Numbered from the stretch's first letter, positions 1 through 10,613 are shown. The stretch is DNA of 25,703 nt from Suillus spraguei (GCA_016800925.1 JABCPU010000813.1:1-25703); one strand, 5' to 3'. Notes: generated from the letters alone by a model not told the origin. Made by a program: numbers and translations.

Positions 1-111
1 TTGTTTCCTTTGCACTAACTTAGAAGGAATTGCTTCTATCTGCAGTCCTCTTGGGTCGAACATCTCACTCGCACCTTTAGTAGGATTAACGCTGCGCTTA
101 TACTTAGGCCA

Positions 112-1017
112 GTGCTAGTTTCTTCATTTCAACAGGCTCCACAGATAATCATAACAAAGGAGGTCAGTACCCAGATCTTGAGCAGGGCAAAATGCAACAT
201 CATCAGATCACTCTTCACAAAACAAGCGATACTGGAAAGTATGGCTGAGAAGAAATGCATCATCAAGAATGCAATTTCAGATGCCAGTCCCACGATTCAT
301 ATCATTAACCAGTGAGTTTTTTTCTATTGAATTCAACTATGACATGCTACTAACACTTTATATTAGCCTCGATTGACATTGACTTGGTGTTTGATAAAGA
401 ACAATGATGATCTGTAGCTCAAGCGTTATCGAACGCTCTGAGCAAAATGCTCAACATCACACGCAGTGGTGTACCTTATGCATACAGGTTATACCGCCCG
501 ACGCAACATACACCGGGACAGACGGCAACTCAATTTCGAATTTGCCAAACGATGGCGCTCACAAATCCATCATTAACCTTGATGCATTGTCATCATTTTG
601 ATGAGGTACATACATCTTTTTTTCAGTTAGTGCAATGAAGTGTCTCATTTTTATTAGAGTGGACATCTACATGTTGACATTTGTTTCAGTCACCCATTCA
701 TCAAGCACATTGTAATACACTTTATCTGGTATTTCAGATATGAGCACTTCCTTGAGGACTCACCAGCTGAGAAACTCAACTACATCATTGCACTTTCTGG
801 GGCAGCTACACACTGCATGTTGATGGAACAACGGATGACTCACCCAACAGTTGACTCCTTCATGGGTCTTATGCATCACAACAAGTTCATCGAGATCCTT
901 GATGCCCTCAATGCCCTCAAAGGAGAAGACAAAATTGCCTTGGAGAGTTTCAAACATGATATACTTGAAGTTGGACCATCACAAATGCGTGACATAGCGG
1001 AAGAGGGAGTCAGAGTA
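112..1017 (+). pseudogene. DUF6532-like gene relic, cut by an LTR
   Basis: Two coding-like blocks on the plus strand. Block 1 (about 112-315) reads through TKEVSTQILSRAK and SLFTKQAILESMAEKK. Block 2 (about 685-1017) reads SHPFIKHIVIHFIWY, then EKLNYIIALSGAA, then a helical stretch to EEGVR. The order of an N-terminal helical block followed by an HPFI motif and a hydrophobic ALSGAA segment resembles the DUF6532 domain of Agaricomycete proteins; this is a family-level impression without a search. The function of DUF6532 is unknown. Between the blocks I could not define clean exons. The frame stops being genic at 1018, where a solo LTR begins; after the LTR and its target duplication the frame would continue only three codons to a TAG. 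Likely a dead gene fragment. Confidence 0.45.
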
Positions 1018-1492
1018 TGTCATATACCGTACTTCACACCCCATCTCCACTATGACCTCCTGACCTAATCTCCACATCTCCATACCTCTGGATCTCTGCA
1101 GCTAGCCTGCTAACCCTATGCACATCCTAGTCCACCCTGAGCACAGTCTCACCCACCACTATGTCCGGACTTTCCCCCCTCTGATATCCGGGACATCCCC
1201 ACCACATCCAATCCTTGTCCATGTTCCTATCCAAATCCTGGATCCCTGGACCTCTGGATCTCCCTGCATTCATCTCCGGACATATTCCCGCGCCACGCGC
1301 ATTACCCCATTTAGGGTATGTCCTTGTCTCCGGCTCTCGGTTACCTCTGTCTCCATCTTGATAATCTATTCCATACATATCTCATCTCCAAGCTCATTTA
1401 GTTATGTTCCATTGTACTTAGCAATATGTTTCCGCATGGTTCATACATAGCATTGGACTATGCTTACTGATCTTCTGTTATGCTACCTACAG

Positions 1493-1500
1493 TATATAAA
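1493..1500 (+). promoter_or_regulatory. TATA box of LTR family 1, copy A
   Basis: TATATAAA inside the LTR, within a block (CTACAGTATATAAACT-like) that is conserved at 15004-15011, 22011-22018 and, reversed, at 21157-21164. Probably marks the U3/R boundary of the former retrotransposon. Confidence 0.65.
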
Positions 1501-2386
1501 CTTGGACTTGTACTCTAGCAGACCTCAGTCTGAATATTAACATTTCTCCATTAACATTTCTTGTTGATTGTTTCCTTCTGCTTCCTATACTCCTCATGTC
1601 AATATAACTCTGTTCCGTTCTCGCACTTGGGCTCTGGCCCTTGTAAGCCTCCGGTTCAGGCCTATGGGAGTATTCCCTAGGCCGGACATTTGACCCTTTG
1701 TTATATTATGCTTTCCGGACTTCGTCCGACTCCTGTCTCTGACCCTGTTCTCCTCCAGCTCTACCTATGGTAGTCTTCCTCTGTCTGTTTCTACTCCGGA
1801 CTTCATCCGTAGTAGTCTATACTCTCATTATGTAATCTCCGGACCTACTCCTCTACAGTAGGGCAATACTTCCCCCTTGATCCATGGAGCTCCGCTCCTC
1901 CGCTCCTCCGCTCCTCCGCTCCTCTGCTCCTCATCCTCCAGACCTTCTATCTCTGGACCTCCAGTCATATCCTATCCTATCCTTTACCTCCTGTGGATCA
2001 TCTTTCCCTCTGGAGCTTTGCTCCTATCCTGCCCTGGACTTTGTCTGGCAGTCCATCCTCTGTTCCATTCTACTTGGGACTCGTCCCAGTAGTCTTACCC
2101 TTGTTCCCTGTTCCTCCAGAAATAGTTCCAACATGTTTCCCACGCTCCTCCGGTAGTCTGTCGGTGCTCTTCTGAGCAGTCTAGTCCTAGAGTTGCTCTG
2201 GAGTTCCCCTCTGGACTTCACCAGAACTCCCCCTTGGACTTCATATGAAATTAGGGGCACATACTCATATAAGGGGCACAGCGCATGAGCTGAGGCCAAG
2301 CCCCCTTGAATTAGTTCTGACCCTCCAGTACACCCCCATGCCAAGCTGGAACTTCTTAGCAGCATCCAGTTTTGGTGTGGCCGTAA

Positions 2387-2861
2387 TGTTACGAACTGGG
2401 GTGGCGTCACCAGCGACAGTGAAAAGACACAGGCGGTCTGCTGGGAGTTCTTACAATGTCCCGAAGAGGACAAGGTGAAAGTACAAGGAACGCGTTCCGA
2501 GTACGATCAAGGGTTCAGCCTCAAAGACAAGTCTAAGAGGTATCCGCGAGAATAGAAACTAAGACTAAGGAGTGCTTAGACTTAGAGACGATTCAAGACG
2601 ACTTAGGTTGGAGACCTAAGCGAAGGAGATTCCAGGTAAAACCCAGTAAGATTAAAGTAGAGAATCTACTACAAGTACACTGTGCTTAAATAGGCCAATA
2701 TGTGCGCACAGACCAAGAGAGTCGTGAGAATGTAAGTGCGTATCCAAAGAAGGAAGGCAACTATAGTACAGATGCGTTGAGCATATGAGTCAGAGTCTTG
2801 TTACGTAATATACAAGGTAAATGAAGTAAGAAAATGAATAGGGGTACGTACGATTGTAACA
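2387..2861 (-). mobile_element. Solo LTR, family 2 copy 1 (nested)
   Basis: A 475-bp element bounded on the plus strand by TGTTACGAACTGG and CGATTGTAACA. A perfect 5-bp target duplication CGTAA lies at 2382-2386 and 2862-2866. The target was the terminal GCCGTAACA of the family-1 LTR, so this insertion is the younger of the two. The orientation is minus, judged from the TATTTAAG box, which reads forward in the second copy at 11536-12012. Differences between the two copies are mostly transitions. No internal retrotransposon genes are present. Confidence 0.92.
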
Positions 2862-2873
2862 CGTAACAGAGTA

Positions 2874-3146
2874 CTAGTACTGTAGATAATAGATTATCAT
2901 ACTGATAACACTTCCAATACAAATGATAAGTTGATAATCACACATTACGGCAGGATCTTTGCATATTTTTTTGGATATAACAAGCTCAGGGTCCAAATGT
3001 AACCAAAAATGTATGTTTACAAACGCAAACCTGAGCTAGGCCAAAAACAAGCTGCTTTAAAGCAGAGTCAGAGCGCACTTCGACCAATCAGCTTTTCAGA
3101 TTGGCAGGTGCACTACACAACTCCAAGTGACACATCAACATGACAT
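2874..3146. other. AT-rich spacer
   Basis: Sequence between the LTR target duplication and the hAT-like element. I see no reading frame, RNA gene or clear repeat, except that its last 20 bases (about 3128-3154) resemble 7336-7370. Confidence 0.4.
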
Positions 3147-3411
3147 AATGGGCGTAGTGCTGCCGAAGTCCGGTTTGGTCCGGTTCTTGTGGCAAATTTT
3201 TGGAACGCCAAACCGAACCTATGGTTCAGTTCAGACATTTGGTTGAACCCTGGACCAAACGTCTCTGAACGCGTTCGGGAGGTCCGGTTCGCGTTCGAAC
3301 CAGGTTCGACTAAGCTTGCAGACGATGGGCTGCCAATTTTGTTGCAGAGGTCTCTCAAGACCATGAGAGCTCCACCACGCTATTCCCAACACCACGAATG
3401 CCATGCGCAAA

Positions 3412-3531
3412 CGCCCAGTGCACGTCAGCAACTGCTGACATGGCTCAGACGAGTACGGGACGACAGAGGGAGCCCTTTGCCAGTGTTTAACACATATGCC
3501 CAGCGCACGTCAGCAAATGCTGACGTGGCTT
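3412..3531. repeat. Duplicated short palindrome
   Basis: Two related segments about 85 bp apart each carry CACGTCAGCA, a 2-nt spacer and its reverse complement. The second (3506-3527) is perfect; the first (3421-3442) differs by one G-to-A change. They lie inside the hAT-like element. Function unknown. Confidence 0.7.
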
Positions 3532-3599
3532 GAACATATGAGAACAATACCTGAAGGCGCCAGAATGAGAGGAGCGGAGGTACAGGCGAGAGCAGACAC

Positions 3600-4080
3600 A
3601 AGCAGATAAGCAGAGGCAAGTTCAAACGAGGCCAGACAAGTTCAAACGAGGGGCCCAGACAAGTTCAAACGAGTGCAGGCAAGCAGACAAATACAGACGA
3701 GTCTATGTGAGTCCAAATGAGGGTAGGCAAGCACAGACAAGTCCAGACGAATACAGACGAGTCCAGATGAATACAGACAAGTCCAGACGGATACAGACGA
3801 GTCCATATGAGTCCAAATGAGCATAGGCAAGCACAGACAAATGCATGCAGGTCCAAACGAGTGCAGGGAAGTACAGACGAATGCAGGCAAGTCCAGGCAA
3901 GTCCAAACGAGTGCAGGCAAGTGCAGAAGAGTGCAGGCAAGCGCAGATGAATGCAGGCAACATGCAAGTCCAGGCAGGTCCAAACGAGTCCAGGCAAGTC
4001 CAGGCAAATCCAAACGAGCACAAGGAAGCATAAATGAATGCAGGTGAGTTTAGACAAGTCCAAAAGAGTGCAGGAAGGTT
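3600..4080. repeat. Minisatellite with about 10/20-bp period
   Basis: Degenerate tandem array of words such as GTCCAAACGA, GTGCAGGCAA and ATACAGACGA. The basic step is about 10 bp, often paired into about 20 bp. Because a 10-bp step repeats its codon phase every 30 bp and the words rarely make stops, all three minus frames stay open for 129-154 codons, with Cys/Leu/Trp-rich low-complexity translations. I do not regard these as genes. Confidence 0.85.
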
Positions 4081-4722
4081 CTGAGAAGTGGAACCCTTCG
4101 AAGTAGAGCATGGTGGTCTGGCTGTCCATACTAGTAGTAAGTGTAGTTTAATGCGCACTTACTGTTTGGAAGCCACAGCAGTGGCCCAAATATTTGTAAG
4201 CACATTCGGATTTCCGCAATCAACGTTAGATTTAGACATTTTGATGCGACAATATAGACACCTAGTAAATACTTGCATATTTTTTAAAAAGTGTGAAGCC
4301 TACAAAAAAGAGGTTCGAACGGGTTCGAACCTATTCACTACCAGCCCGAACCCCGAACCTCTGGAAAGGTTCGGTTCTGAGTCTTGGCCGAACCTTGGAC
4401 CGGACCATGCGTCCAGTTTGGCAAGGTTCAGGTTCGAACCGAGGTTCAGACCGAACTGCGGCAGCACTAAATGGGCAAACATTCTTCTCAGTGACGCTTG
4501 CTACACTAACCTGGGCAACGACATGATGCGGGCTAGGATCTCTATGGAAATGAACCTGAGGTAAGTCAATGACTATTGGTAAACAAGCAAATTGTAAATT
4601 TCTGCCACCTGCCAGTATCAAAAGCCGCGATCACTCGGATCTAAACTACTTCATCATTGCTTTTCGAGGGAGATGTTTCCTCCGTGCCACGATCATTGCG
4701 TTCGCTGGCACATAACTTGAAG

Positions 4723-4729
4723 TATATAA
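4723..4729 (+). promoter_or_regulatory. TATA box of the protease gene
   Basis: TATATAA lies 37 bp upstream of the protease ATG at 4766. Spacing suggests a very short 5' leader. The start codon context ACACCATGC has the common fungal A at -3 or nearby. Confidence 0.5.
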
Positions 4730-4765
4730 TGGGCTACTGACTATGATATTACTTTCCAGTACACC

Positions 4766-6270
4766 ATGCGCCTCGCTGCATCCTTGTCAATTCTTTCCCT
4801 CGCTTTGTCAATCACAGGATCGCCTGTTGAAGTTCGCAATTCACTCGTCACCGTCCCCCTTACGAGGAGACTGAACTTCTCCAATGGTACTATCGACTTC
4901 TTGCAGCACGATAAAGCTCGTCTGGCGGCCTTTAGGGGCTACAACATGCATGATCGACGTGCTGATAGCAGCATTCCTGTAAAAACAAGTTTTTTTGATT
5001 ACCGCGTCCAAGTTGGCATTGGCAACCCTCCCACAACCTGTCAGTTCAAAATTGAGAAAACATGTGTCTGCTAATGCATTGTTGAAGACAGCTTGGTTCT
5101 CGACACCGGCAGCTCGATCACATGGGTTGGCACCGGGAAATCATACGTGAGAACTGGCACCAGCGTCAACTCTGAACGGCTTATAAAGGTAAAATATGGC
5201 CATGGTCAGGATACTGGCACCCAGAGCTCCTTCTTAGGTATGAAATACAACAATACCATCCGTTGGAAACTTGAATACCTATGATTACCTATAGGAACTA
5301 TCTTCTATGATACCGTCACTCTCGGTGGTGGGGTCACCGTGACCGGGTTCCCACTTGGTGTTGCTTTTATTTGGAATGGCTTCGATTCAGGTGAAGACGG
5401 TATCTTTGGCATCGGACCTGAAGACTTGACACGCGGAACTATGCCACATGACTTAGAAGGCACGATCCCGACTTTCACTGACTACCTGTATAAGCAACGC
5501 AAGATTGGTCGGCACGTTGTTGGTATCTTTTTCCAGCCCGTCACTACGGAACCAGACAGCGAAGTCGGAACGCTCACCTTTGGTGGAACTGACCGTACAA
5601 AGTACGTTGGTACCGTTTTATACACGTAAGCTACCTCGGCTCCTATATCAATCCAGGCTGATAGTAACTGTTTTTTCAGTCCTATCACCGCCATGCCCCC
5701 GCATCGCGCTTTTGGGGTATCAATCTGAGCATCACCTACGGCTCGAGGGAGATCTTGGGCTTCACTGCTGGTATCGTCGATACTGGCACTACATTTCTTC
5801 ACATTGCCTCCGGTGTGTATTTAGAGCGGTGTGTAATGATTGTCTAATCAGCGTTCGATAGATGCCTATATCAAGTACAAGGATGCAACCGGCGGTGCTT
5901 ACGATCCGCCAACTGGTCTTCTCCGCATCACCACTCGCGGGTACAGTGCCCTACAGAACTTAGAATTCCATATTGGGGACGTACGTCAATTCTATCAGCC
6001 CTCTCATCCCTTGTTCACTATCTTGCACAGCAAATGTTCAGTCTCACCCCTAACGCCCAAATATGGCCTCGTTCTCTCAACTACAAGCTTGATGGTGGTG
6101 CTCCCCGTGCCATATATCTCATCGTTATTGACAGTGGCATGCCTTCTGGCCGAGGGGATGACTTTACTGTGGGCCACACATTTATCCAGCGCTTCTACAC
6201 TGTGTTCGATCGCGACAACTCCCTCGTCGGTTTTGCCGCAACCCCGTTCAGTGAAGCCATTACCAACTAA
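4766..6270 (+). CDS. Secreted aspartic protease (pepsin family A1), frameshifted
   Basis: Acid endopeptidase of MEROPS family A1, close in layout to basidiomycete polyporopepsin; expected to be secreted as a zymogen. Inferred exons: 4766-5039, 5088-5237, 5295-5625, 5680-5812, 5862-5980, 6031-6270; introns of 48, 57, 54, 49 and 50 bp. The product would be about 415 aa: signal peptide (residues 1 to about 19), propeptide, first catalytic motif LDTGSS (Asp97), flap YGHG (128-131), second motif VDTGTT (Asp286) and the C-terminal block SLTPNAQIWPR. Length and both active-site motifs are normal. Oddity: exon 4 is out of phase by one base. The family pattern PIT...PASRFWGI needs one extra nucleotide in the codon beginning at 5693; as written, translation stops at a TGA near 5727. 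Either an inactivating deletion or a sequencing error. Start chosen because the ATG opens directly into a signal peptide. Confidence 0.9.
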
Positions 6271-6488
6271 TATGAAATTGTCGAATGATCGTTTTCCAGA
6301 TTCAAAACAGCATACGGATTTATATGAACTCTTCTCAAATAAGTGTTTTGTACTTTACATATGAACTTTGTGTTTGCTGTCGTGCAGCAGTCTTAGTAGA
6401 GGTAGCGAGAACAAAAGGAAATATTTTGCTTTATTGAAGCAGGTGGCAGTCAACCTGTGCAAGAGAGAGCCGAAGCTCACAGCCAGTG

Positions 6489-6775
6489 CGTGTTCCAATC
6501 TTTTGGCTCGCTTCATACCCAACCCTGATGGCGCTCTTGTAGCGTCCTGCTCTCAGAGTATGTGTTCCTGTCTTTTGGGTTGCTTACCTGATACTGATGA
6601 TGCTCTGACCATGTCTTGCTTTCAGAGAGCGCGTGTTCTAGCCTTTTGGCTCGATGCCGAACGATATTTTGGCTGTGTCCCGCTCTCAGTTGGCGCTGAT
6701 TCTCGTGTTCTCGTCTTTTGGCTCGCTTGCCTGATGCTGGCGGCTCGTCAGTCTCTCGCTGTCCAACAACGAGGA
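6489..6775 (+). repeat. Degenerate tandem repeat, about 70 bp unit
   Basis: Four imperfect copies of a block containing GTGTTC...TCTTTTGGCTCGCTT...CCTGATGCTG...CTCTCAG, starting near 6489, 6560, 6632 and 6706. It lies 220 bp beyond the protease stop codon. An open frame runs across it (6368-6784), but its translation is only the repeat, so I do not call a gene. Confidence 0.55.
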
Positions 6776-7335
6776 AGTGCGTGATTTCAATGCTAGTGGT
6801 GCTTTGGCGACGGCCCATTTTCATACGGTGTGTAACGTCGTCTGTTGAAATGTTTACTTTCTTTTTTGACCTTGACACTTCCAGAATGTGTTTCTCTGCG
6901 ATGGACCAAACCAACTCAATCACGTTTCGCCCTCATACGGTATGTTATGTTATCTTTCCAGGTGAACATCTAAATCTAACTTTTGTCATTGCGCTGTTAG
7001 ATGGCGCGTATTTACTGTTTCCATATCACGCATTTCTTGTCTTCTCGAATGTCGAAATGGGAGCCGTATATCGTGGTGGTGAGAGGCAAGGAACAAGGGG
7101 AGCATCGGGGAGCGGGCCCAGATCCATAGGAGAGCATATAGTCATATATTAGCTTCGTATTCAGATTGAAGTCAGACATGCGGACCATATAATTCAGTCG
7201 TTGGAATAGTACTGCAATTTAGCCAGTGTTCCCACGTCGAATTAGAACTTGAAAAGGGTACTTCCCACTGCTCTGTCACCTAGGGATTTACCACCTCTGA
7301 GGTTATGTCGTATTTTCCCTGTCCAGGTCTTGGGG
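6776..7335. other. Unannotated spacer
   Basis: No gene recognised. Two short related blocks, TTTCATACGGTGTGTAACG (about 6820) and CCTCATACGGTATGTTATG (about 6931), suggest another old duplication of about 110 bp. Confidence 0.35.
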
Positions 7336-7413
7336 TGACACATCATCAACGTGACGTAACGGGCGACATCACCAAAAGTCCCAAATCTAGATATGGCAAG
7401 CGCTTGCCATATC
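7336..7413. repeat. Short repeat ending in a perfect 24-bp palindrome
   Basis: Positions 7336-7370 resemble 3128-3154, the sequence into which the hAT-like element inserted (shared TGACACATCA and TAAYGGGCG-type words). Just beyond, 7390-7413 is a perfect self-complementary 24-mer, arms GATATGGCAAGC and GCTTGCCATATC with no spacer. It could be a transposon end, a binding site or a cruciform-prone sequence; the sequence alone does not decide. Confidence 0.6.
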
Positions 7414-7539
7414 ATATCACAACACCGGCAAACAGGTCCATCCGATGGGTCATGTACCGCCAGATCAAATTGTCCAGATATCGCATACTCCTGAAACTGA
7501 CTTAACACTCACCTGTCATCATCCTACTGAATTTTCCGC

Positions 7540-7790
7540 TACACGCTGGCTATATCTAAGTCATGCTAACATTCCAATATCTAGATCTTGTGAGACTCAG
7601 AAACTGGTTTGATGCTCAATGTTGTGTCATCTGCTGGCTGCATCAGAGCTATGCCAAACTAGATATTGCAAGACCCAGAAACTTGTTTGACTTTCAATCA
7701 CCAGTCATCTCCTTGACATTCTGTCATCTGCTGGTTATATTTAAGTCCTGCTGAACTTCCGTCATCCAGATATTACATGAGCAAGAAACA
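7540..7790. repeat. Degenerate local duplication
   Basis: Related blocks recur: CTAGATCTTGTGAGACTCAG (about 7582), CTAGATATTGCAAGACCCAG (about 7660) and CCAGATATTACATGAGC (about 7768). GGCTATATCTAAGTC (about 7548) pairs with GGTTATATTTAAGTC (about 7732), and TCATCTGCTGG occurs twice. It looks like two or three decayed copies of a unit of about 90-180 bp. The remaining sequence to 8097 shows nothing I recognise. Confidence 0.5.
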
Positions 7791-8097
7791 CTCTGCTGCT
7801 AAATGATTGACCATATGCTCGTTCCTGCTGACACCTCATCAAATCTGTCATACATTAATATAAGCACATATAATTCTGTTTGTACAGTAGCTGAACATGT
7901 ACAGACAGGTCATAACCAGGGAAGCACAACTGAGGATAGTCACAGAAAGCATATGAAAGATGTTGGGCAGATACGAGATACTACTAGTGTCAATGTACAG
8001 TGAACGAGAGGAGGGCATAACTGGCATGTTAAAACTGCATTGTTGGTTCAGATGAGCAACTAGCACAGTAAGATAAGAACCAACTTGAGAATACGAA

Positions 8098-10144
8098 TCA
8101 CTTTCTGGCCTTGCGAGTCTTCTTTGAGGTAGTCTTGAGAGCCTTCCTGGCATGCTTTGATGGAAAAGGGGCATCAGTCTCATCTTCAGTCAGGGATTGT
8201 CATCTTGAAATTCCTCCAACATTCATTTTGCAGACTCCATTGCTGTGTCAATGGAACAAGGTGTCACAGATAACAATGGGGGTGGGAGGGGCAGAACCAG
8301 TGAGTTGGCAGCCTCAAATTGAGTCATAGAAGTCAGGGGTACTGTAGTGTCTTCAGCAATAGCTGAGGTGGCAGCCGCACCCTCAGGTAATTGCATCTGA
8401 GTATTAGAGCCAGTTAGTCACAATGGAGAATGACATAGAGTAAATTTGAACCTCCTGATGTGCAGCCGCCACATCATTTTGTGCTGTCTCTGCATTACAG
8501 CGAGGTCATCATCTTCATTGTCCTTGGTCAAATCAATCACAAGGCCATCCTTGTTACCAAATACCATTCTTCACAAAGTTAGGCACTGCTGAAATAAGGT
8601 AAATGGCACTCAACTGTTCCACCACTGAAGCAGTGACTCAGCCCATGTTTGATCAGGTGCCTCTTGGATTGCCTTGATGAGGCGGGTGTATGCTTCACTG
8701 TACTTATAGCAACCATCAGTTTCCTGCCACTTATCACACGTGGCAATACTGAATCGGCTCTACAATATTTGTTAGACAGTCATTGAAATACATCGGAGCA
8801 CATACCTGAATGAATGCTAGGCAATATGTTAGGCTCGACCTTTTCCATGCATGTAATTGGCATTACATCCACGATTAGTAGCATTCATCTCCCCATCTGG
8901 AATGAGTGCAGACGATGGAGACATAAATATGTGACAAAAAACCTAAACACTACATGACGAGTTGTTGATAAGATGGTAGTACCTTACCCATTTCAAATAA
9001 TAGCCCTTTAAAAATCCCTCCTGGACATTGTCTGGGTCAAAGTCTGTTCCTGGTGGAGTACCTTCATATATAAATGCAGGCCATGCAGCGGAGTGGATCC
9101 TGATGTCCCCATTCTGAAGTTGGCTTGTACCCTGAAAGTGCCAATAAGATGCTAAATGATCATATATTTTATATGTACTTTTTAGGGTCTTCATGATATG
9201 CTTTTGCATGTTTGATGGGGCACAACATTCCGGCAAGTTGAGGGTGATTCACACCAAGCAGTGTGTGGGATTTGTTGTCAGTGTAAATCGGAGGCTGCAG
9301 CCCCTTGTCCGAAGGGTCTGGCGCTGCATACTGAGCTATGCAACTCTTGAGGTGGCTAGCATCATCTGAGCGCACTTGACTCATAATGACCTGCATCTTC
9401 TCAGGTTTAAAATGTGATCATTAAGGGTACATTACCAGAGACTTACCTCAGCAAGGATCACATGCAGCTCTGTCCGTTGTTTGAGGTTTCCATGTGCAAG
9501 TTTGTGCAAGTATGGGGCTCCAAGCAGGATATTTGAATAGTTTTTCATGTATCGTTCTTGGGCATCTTTGCTCCTGTAAACATGGTAGTCAGGAAGCGAA
9601 AATAATGAAACATCTAATGTCATACACATAAGATAGGACTTTGTCCTGCTGCGCCTTGACATCTTCATCTTCTGGTTCACTCAATACCTTTGAGGCCTCC
9701 TCCTCTTCCATCAGCATCACAATATGGAATGTATCATTTAGATTACAAAACATGTCAATTGCATGAGGGATCCAGCATGCAAAGTGCAAGCACTGATCCC
9801 TCGCAGTGATGTTGCCTTTCCTATCAGTAAAATATGACGCAGTGCCTTTTTCATACTGTCAAGTTAACTTACTTTTGGTTGTTCACCATGCTGGGAGTAC
9901 AATGGATTAAGTCAGTTAGTATACCACCATCAGGACATTGTGCAACCACTTACTTGTTATGCTTCACTTTGGACTTGGACTTGAGATCTTGAATTAGTGA
10001 CGACAAGGCACCTGAGCTGGAAACCGACTCAGACTCGGCATCGCTGCCCAACTCAGATGATATCAGTAACTGAGTGGTTGCACTGGAAGATTTGTGAGGG
10101 GACATGAAAGAAAATGTCACTGGGGAGATGTTTGCATCAAACAC
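8098..10144 (-). pseudogene. DUF6698 family gene, probably broken
   Basis: Minus-strand gene with short introns. Inferred exons (high to low): 10144-9954, 9890-9873, 9820-9626, 9573-9447, 9396-9179, 9123-8988, about 8896-8802, 8757-8610, and further blocks to a stop at 8098-8100. The first six join in phase. Conserved blocks match what I know of the Agaricomycete DUF6698 domain (function unknown): RSDDASHLK, LGVNHPQLAGMLCPIK, AAWPAFIY, FLKGYYLKW, then RFSIATCDKWQETDG and LLQWWN near the C terminus. The N-terminus is Ser/acidic and the far C-terminus is basic (KKTRKARK), so a nuclear location is possible. Damage: near 8848 the frame must shift between NYMHG and KVEPN, and the intron after WWN has no acceptor in the right phase before VFGNKDG. 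A divergent plus-strand gene starts 470 bp upstream. Confidence 0.7.
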
Positions 10145-10613
10145 TCCGAGTTACATTAGTACTAGTACCACTATTGTTGTCAGTGTGGTACCATTGTGAT
10201 ACTGTCACGTATGTCATGCACTTACCAGTTTTGTCCAAGCAAGGTCGCCGCTCCTGGAACGGAGTGTTTTTCAGGGAATGGAGGTGGGGTACAGCTAATC
10301 CGGATCATCACCTTACAATATAAAAGTGGGGAATGACCAGATGCTAGTTATTAAGCATCATCTAAAGTTGAATCAACAGACTCATATAGATAAATCATGT
10401 AGTCCAGCTCACCGTGTTCCTCAGAACTTAGTAAATCAGGAAATTTCATATTTACAATGCCTCACAAGGTTCAACACATCACACTTCGGGATCCAAGAGT
10501 TGTACATTACAATGCAGGGTCAATATAGACCAAAAGATTTCCTGTAAGGGTCCATTGAGCACAGGTCTAAGTTCCGAGAACATACCAGTAGACGTAATTT
10601 AAAACCCTTACAC
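10145..10613. other. Divergent intergenic region
   Basis: Lies between two genes transcribed away from each other, so it should hold both promoters. TATA-like AATATAAAA near 10318 is on the plus strand. I see no repeat or RNA gene. Confidence 0.4.

Larger units (their letters stand above)
1018..2868 (+). mobile_element. Solo LTR, family 1 copy A (interrupted)
   Basis: Starts TGTCATATACCGTAC and ends GGCCGTAACA, with the last seven bases displaced by a nested LTR at 2387-2861. A perfect 5-bp target duplication GAGTA lies at 1013-1017 and 2869-2873, which fixes both ends. Without the nested LTR and its duplication the element is about 1.37 kb. It contains a TATATAAA box at 1493-1500 followed by a pyrimidine-rich transcribed part, so the LTR is in plus orientation. 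The same family recurs at 14748-15908, 19483-20609 (minus), 20690-21499 (minus) and 21556-22878. No gag or pol sequence is attached: it is a solo LTR, the usual product of LTR-LTR recombination. Short open frames inside it are not genes. Confidence 0.9.
3155..4469. mobile_element. Non-autonomous hAT-like DNA transposon
   Basis: Left end TAGTGCTGCCGAAGTCCGGT and right end, read inverted, TAGTGCTGCCGCAGTTCGGT form terminal inverted repeats with two mismatches in the first 20 bases. The flanking octamers are AATGGGCG (3147-3154) and AATGGGCA (4470-4477), a 7/8 match. A TAGNG start and an 8-bp target duplication are the recognised signature of hAT elements. The subterminal 150 bp on each side are rich in GGTTCG/CGAACC words in opposite orientation. 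The 1,315-bp body holds a palindromic duplication (3412-3531) and a long minisatellite (about 3600-4080) but no transposase, so it would depend on a transposase supplied elsewhere. Several open frames across it result from the short-period repeat. Confidence 0.72.

Noticed and set aside
2024..2473. 149-codon minus-strand frame
   Set aside because: It spans the junction of two LTRs, one inserted in the other, so it cannot be an ancestral gene.
3642..4158. Three overlapping minus-strand frames of 129-154 codons
   Set aside because: All three frames are open because of the 10-bp-period minisatellite; the translations are low-complexity and mutually equivalent.
3290..4440. tRNA-like B-box words GGTTCGAACC
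   Set aside because: They occur many times, in both orientations, in the ends of the hAT-like element, without an A box or a cloverleaf.
5613..5680. Alternative donor near 5613 to rescue the protease frame
   Set aside because: It would use a GTTTTA donor and delete the conserved TVLYTPIT segment, whereas the GTAAGC donor at 5626 keeps it; the one-base loss is the simpler reading.
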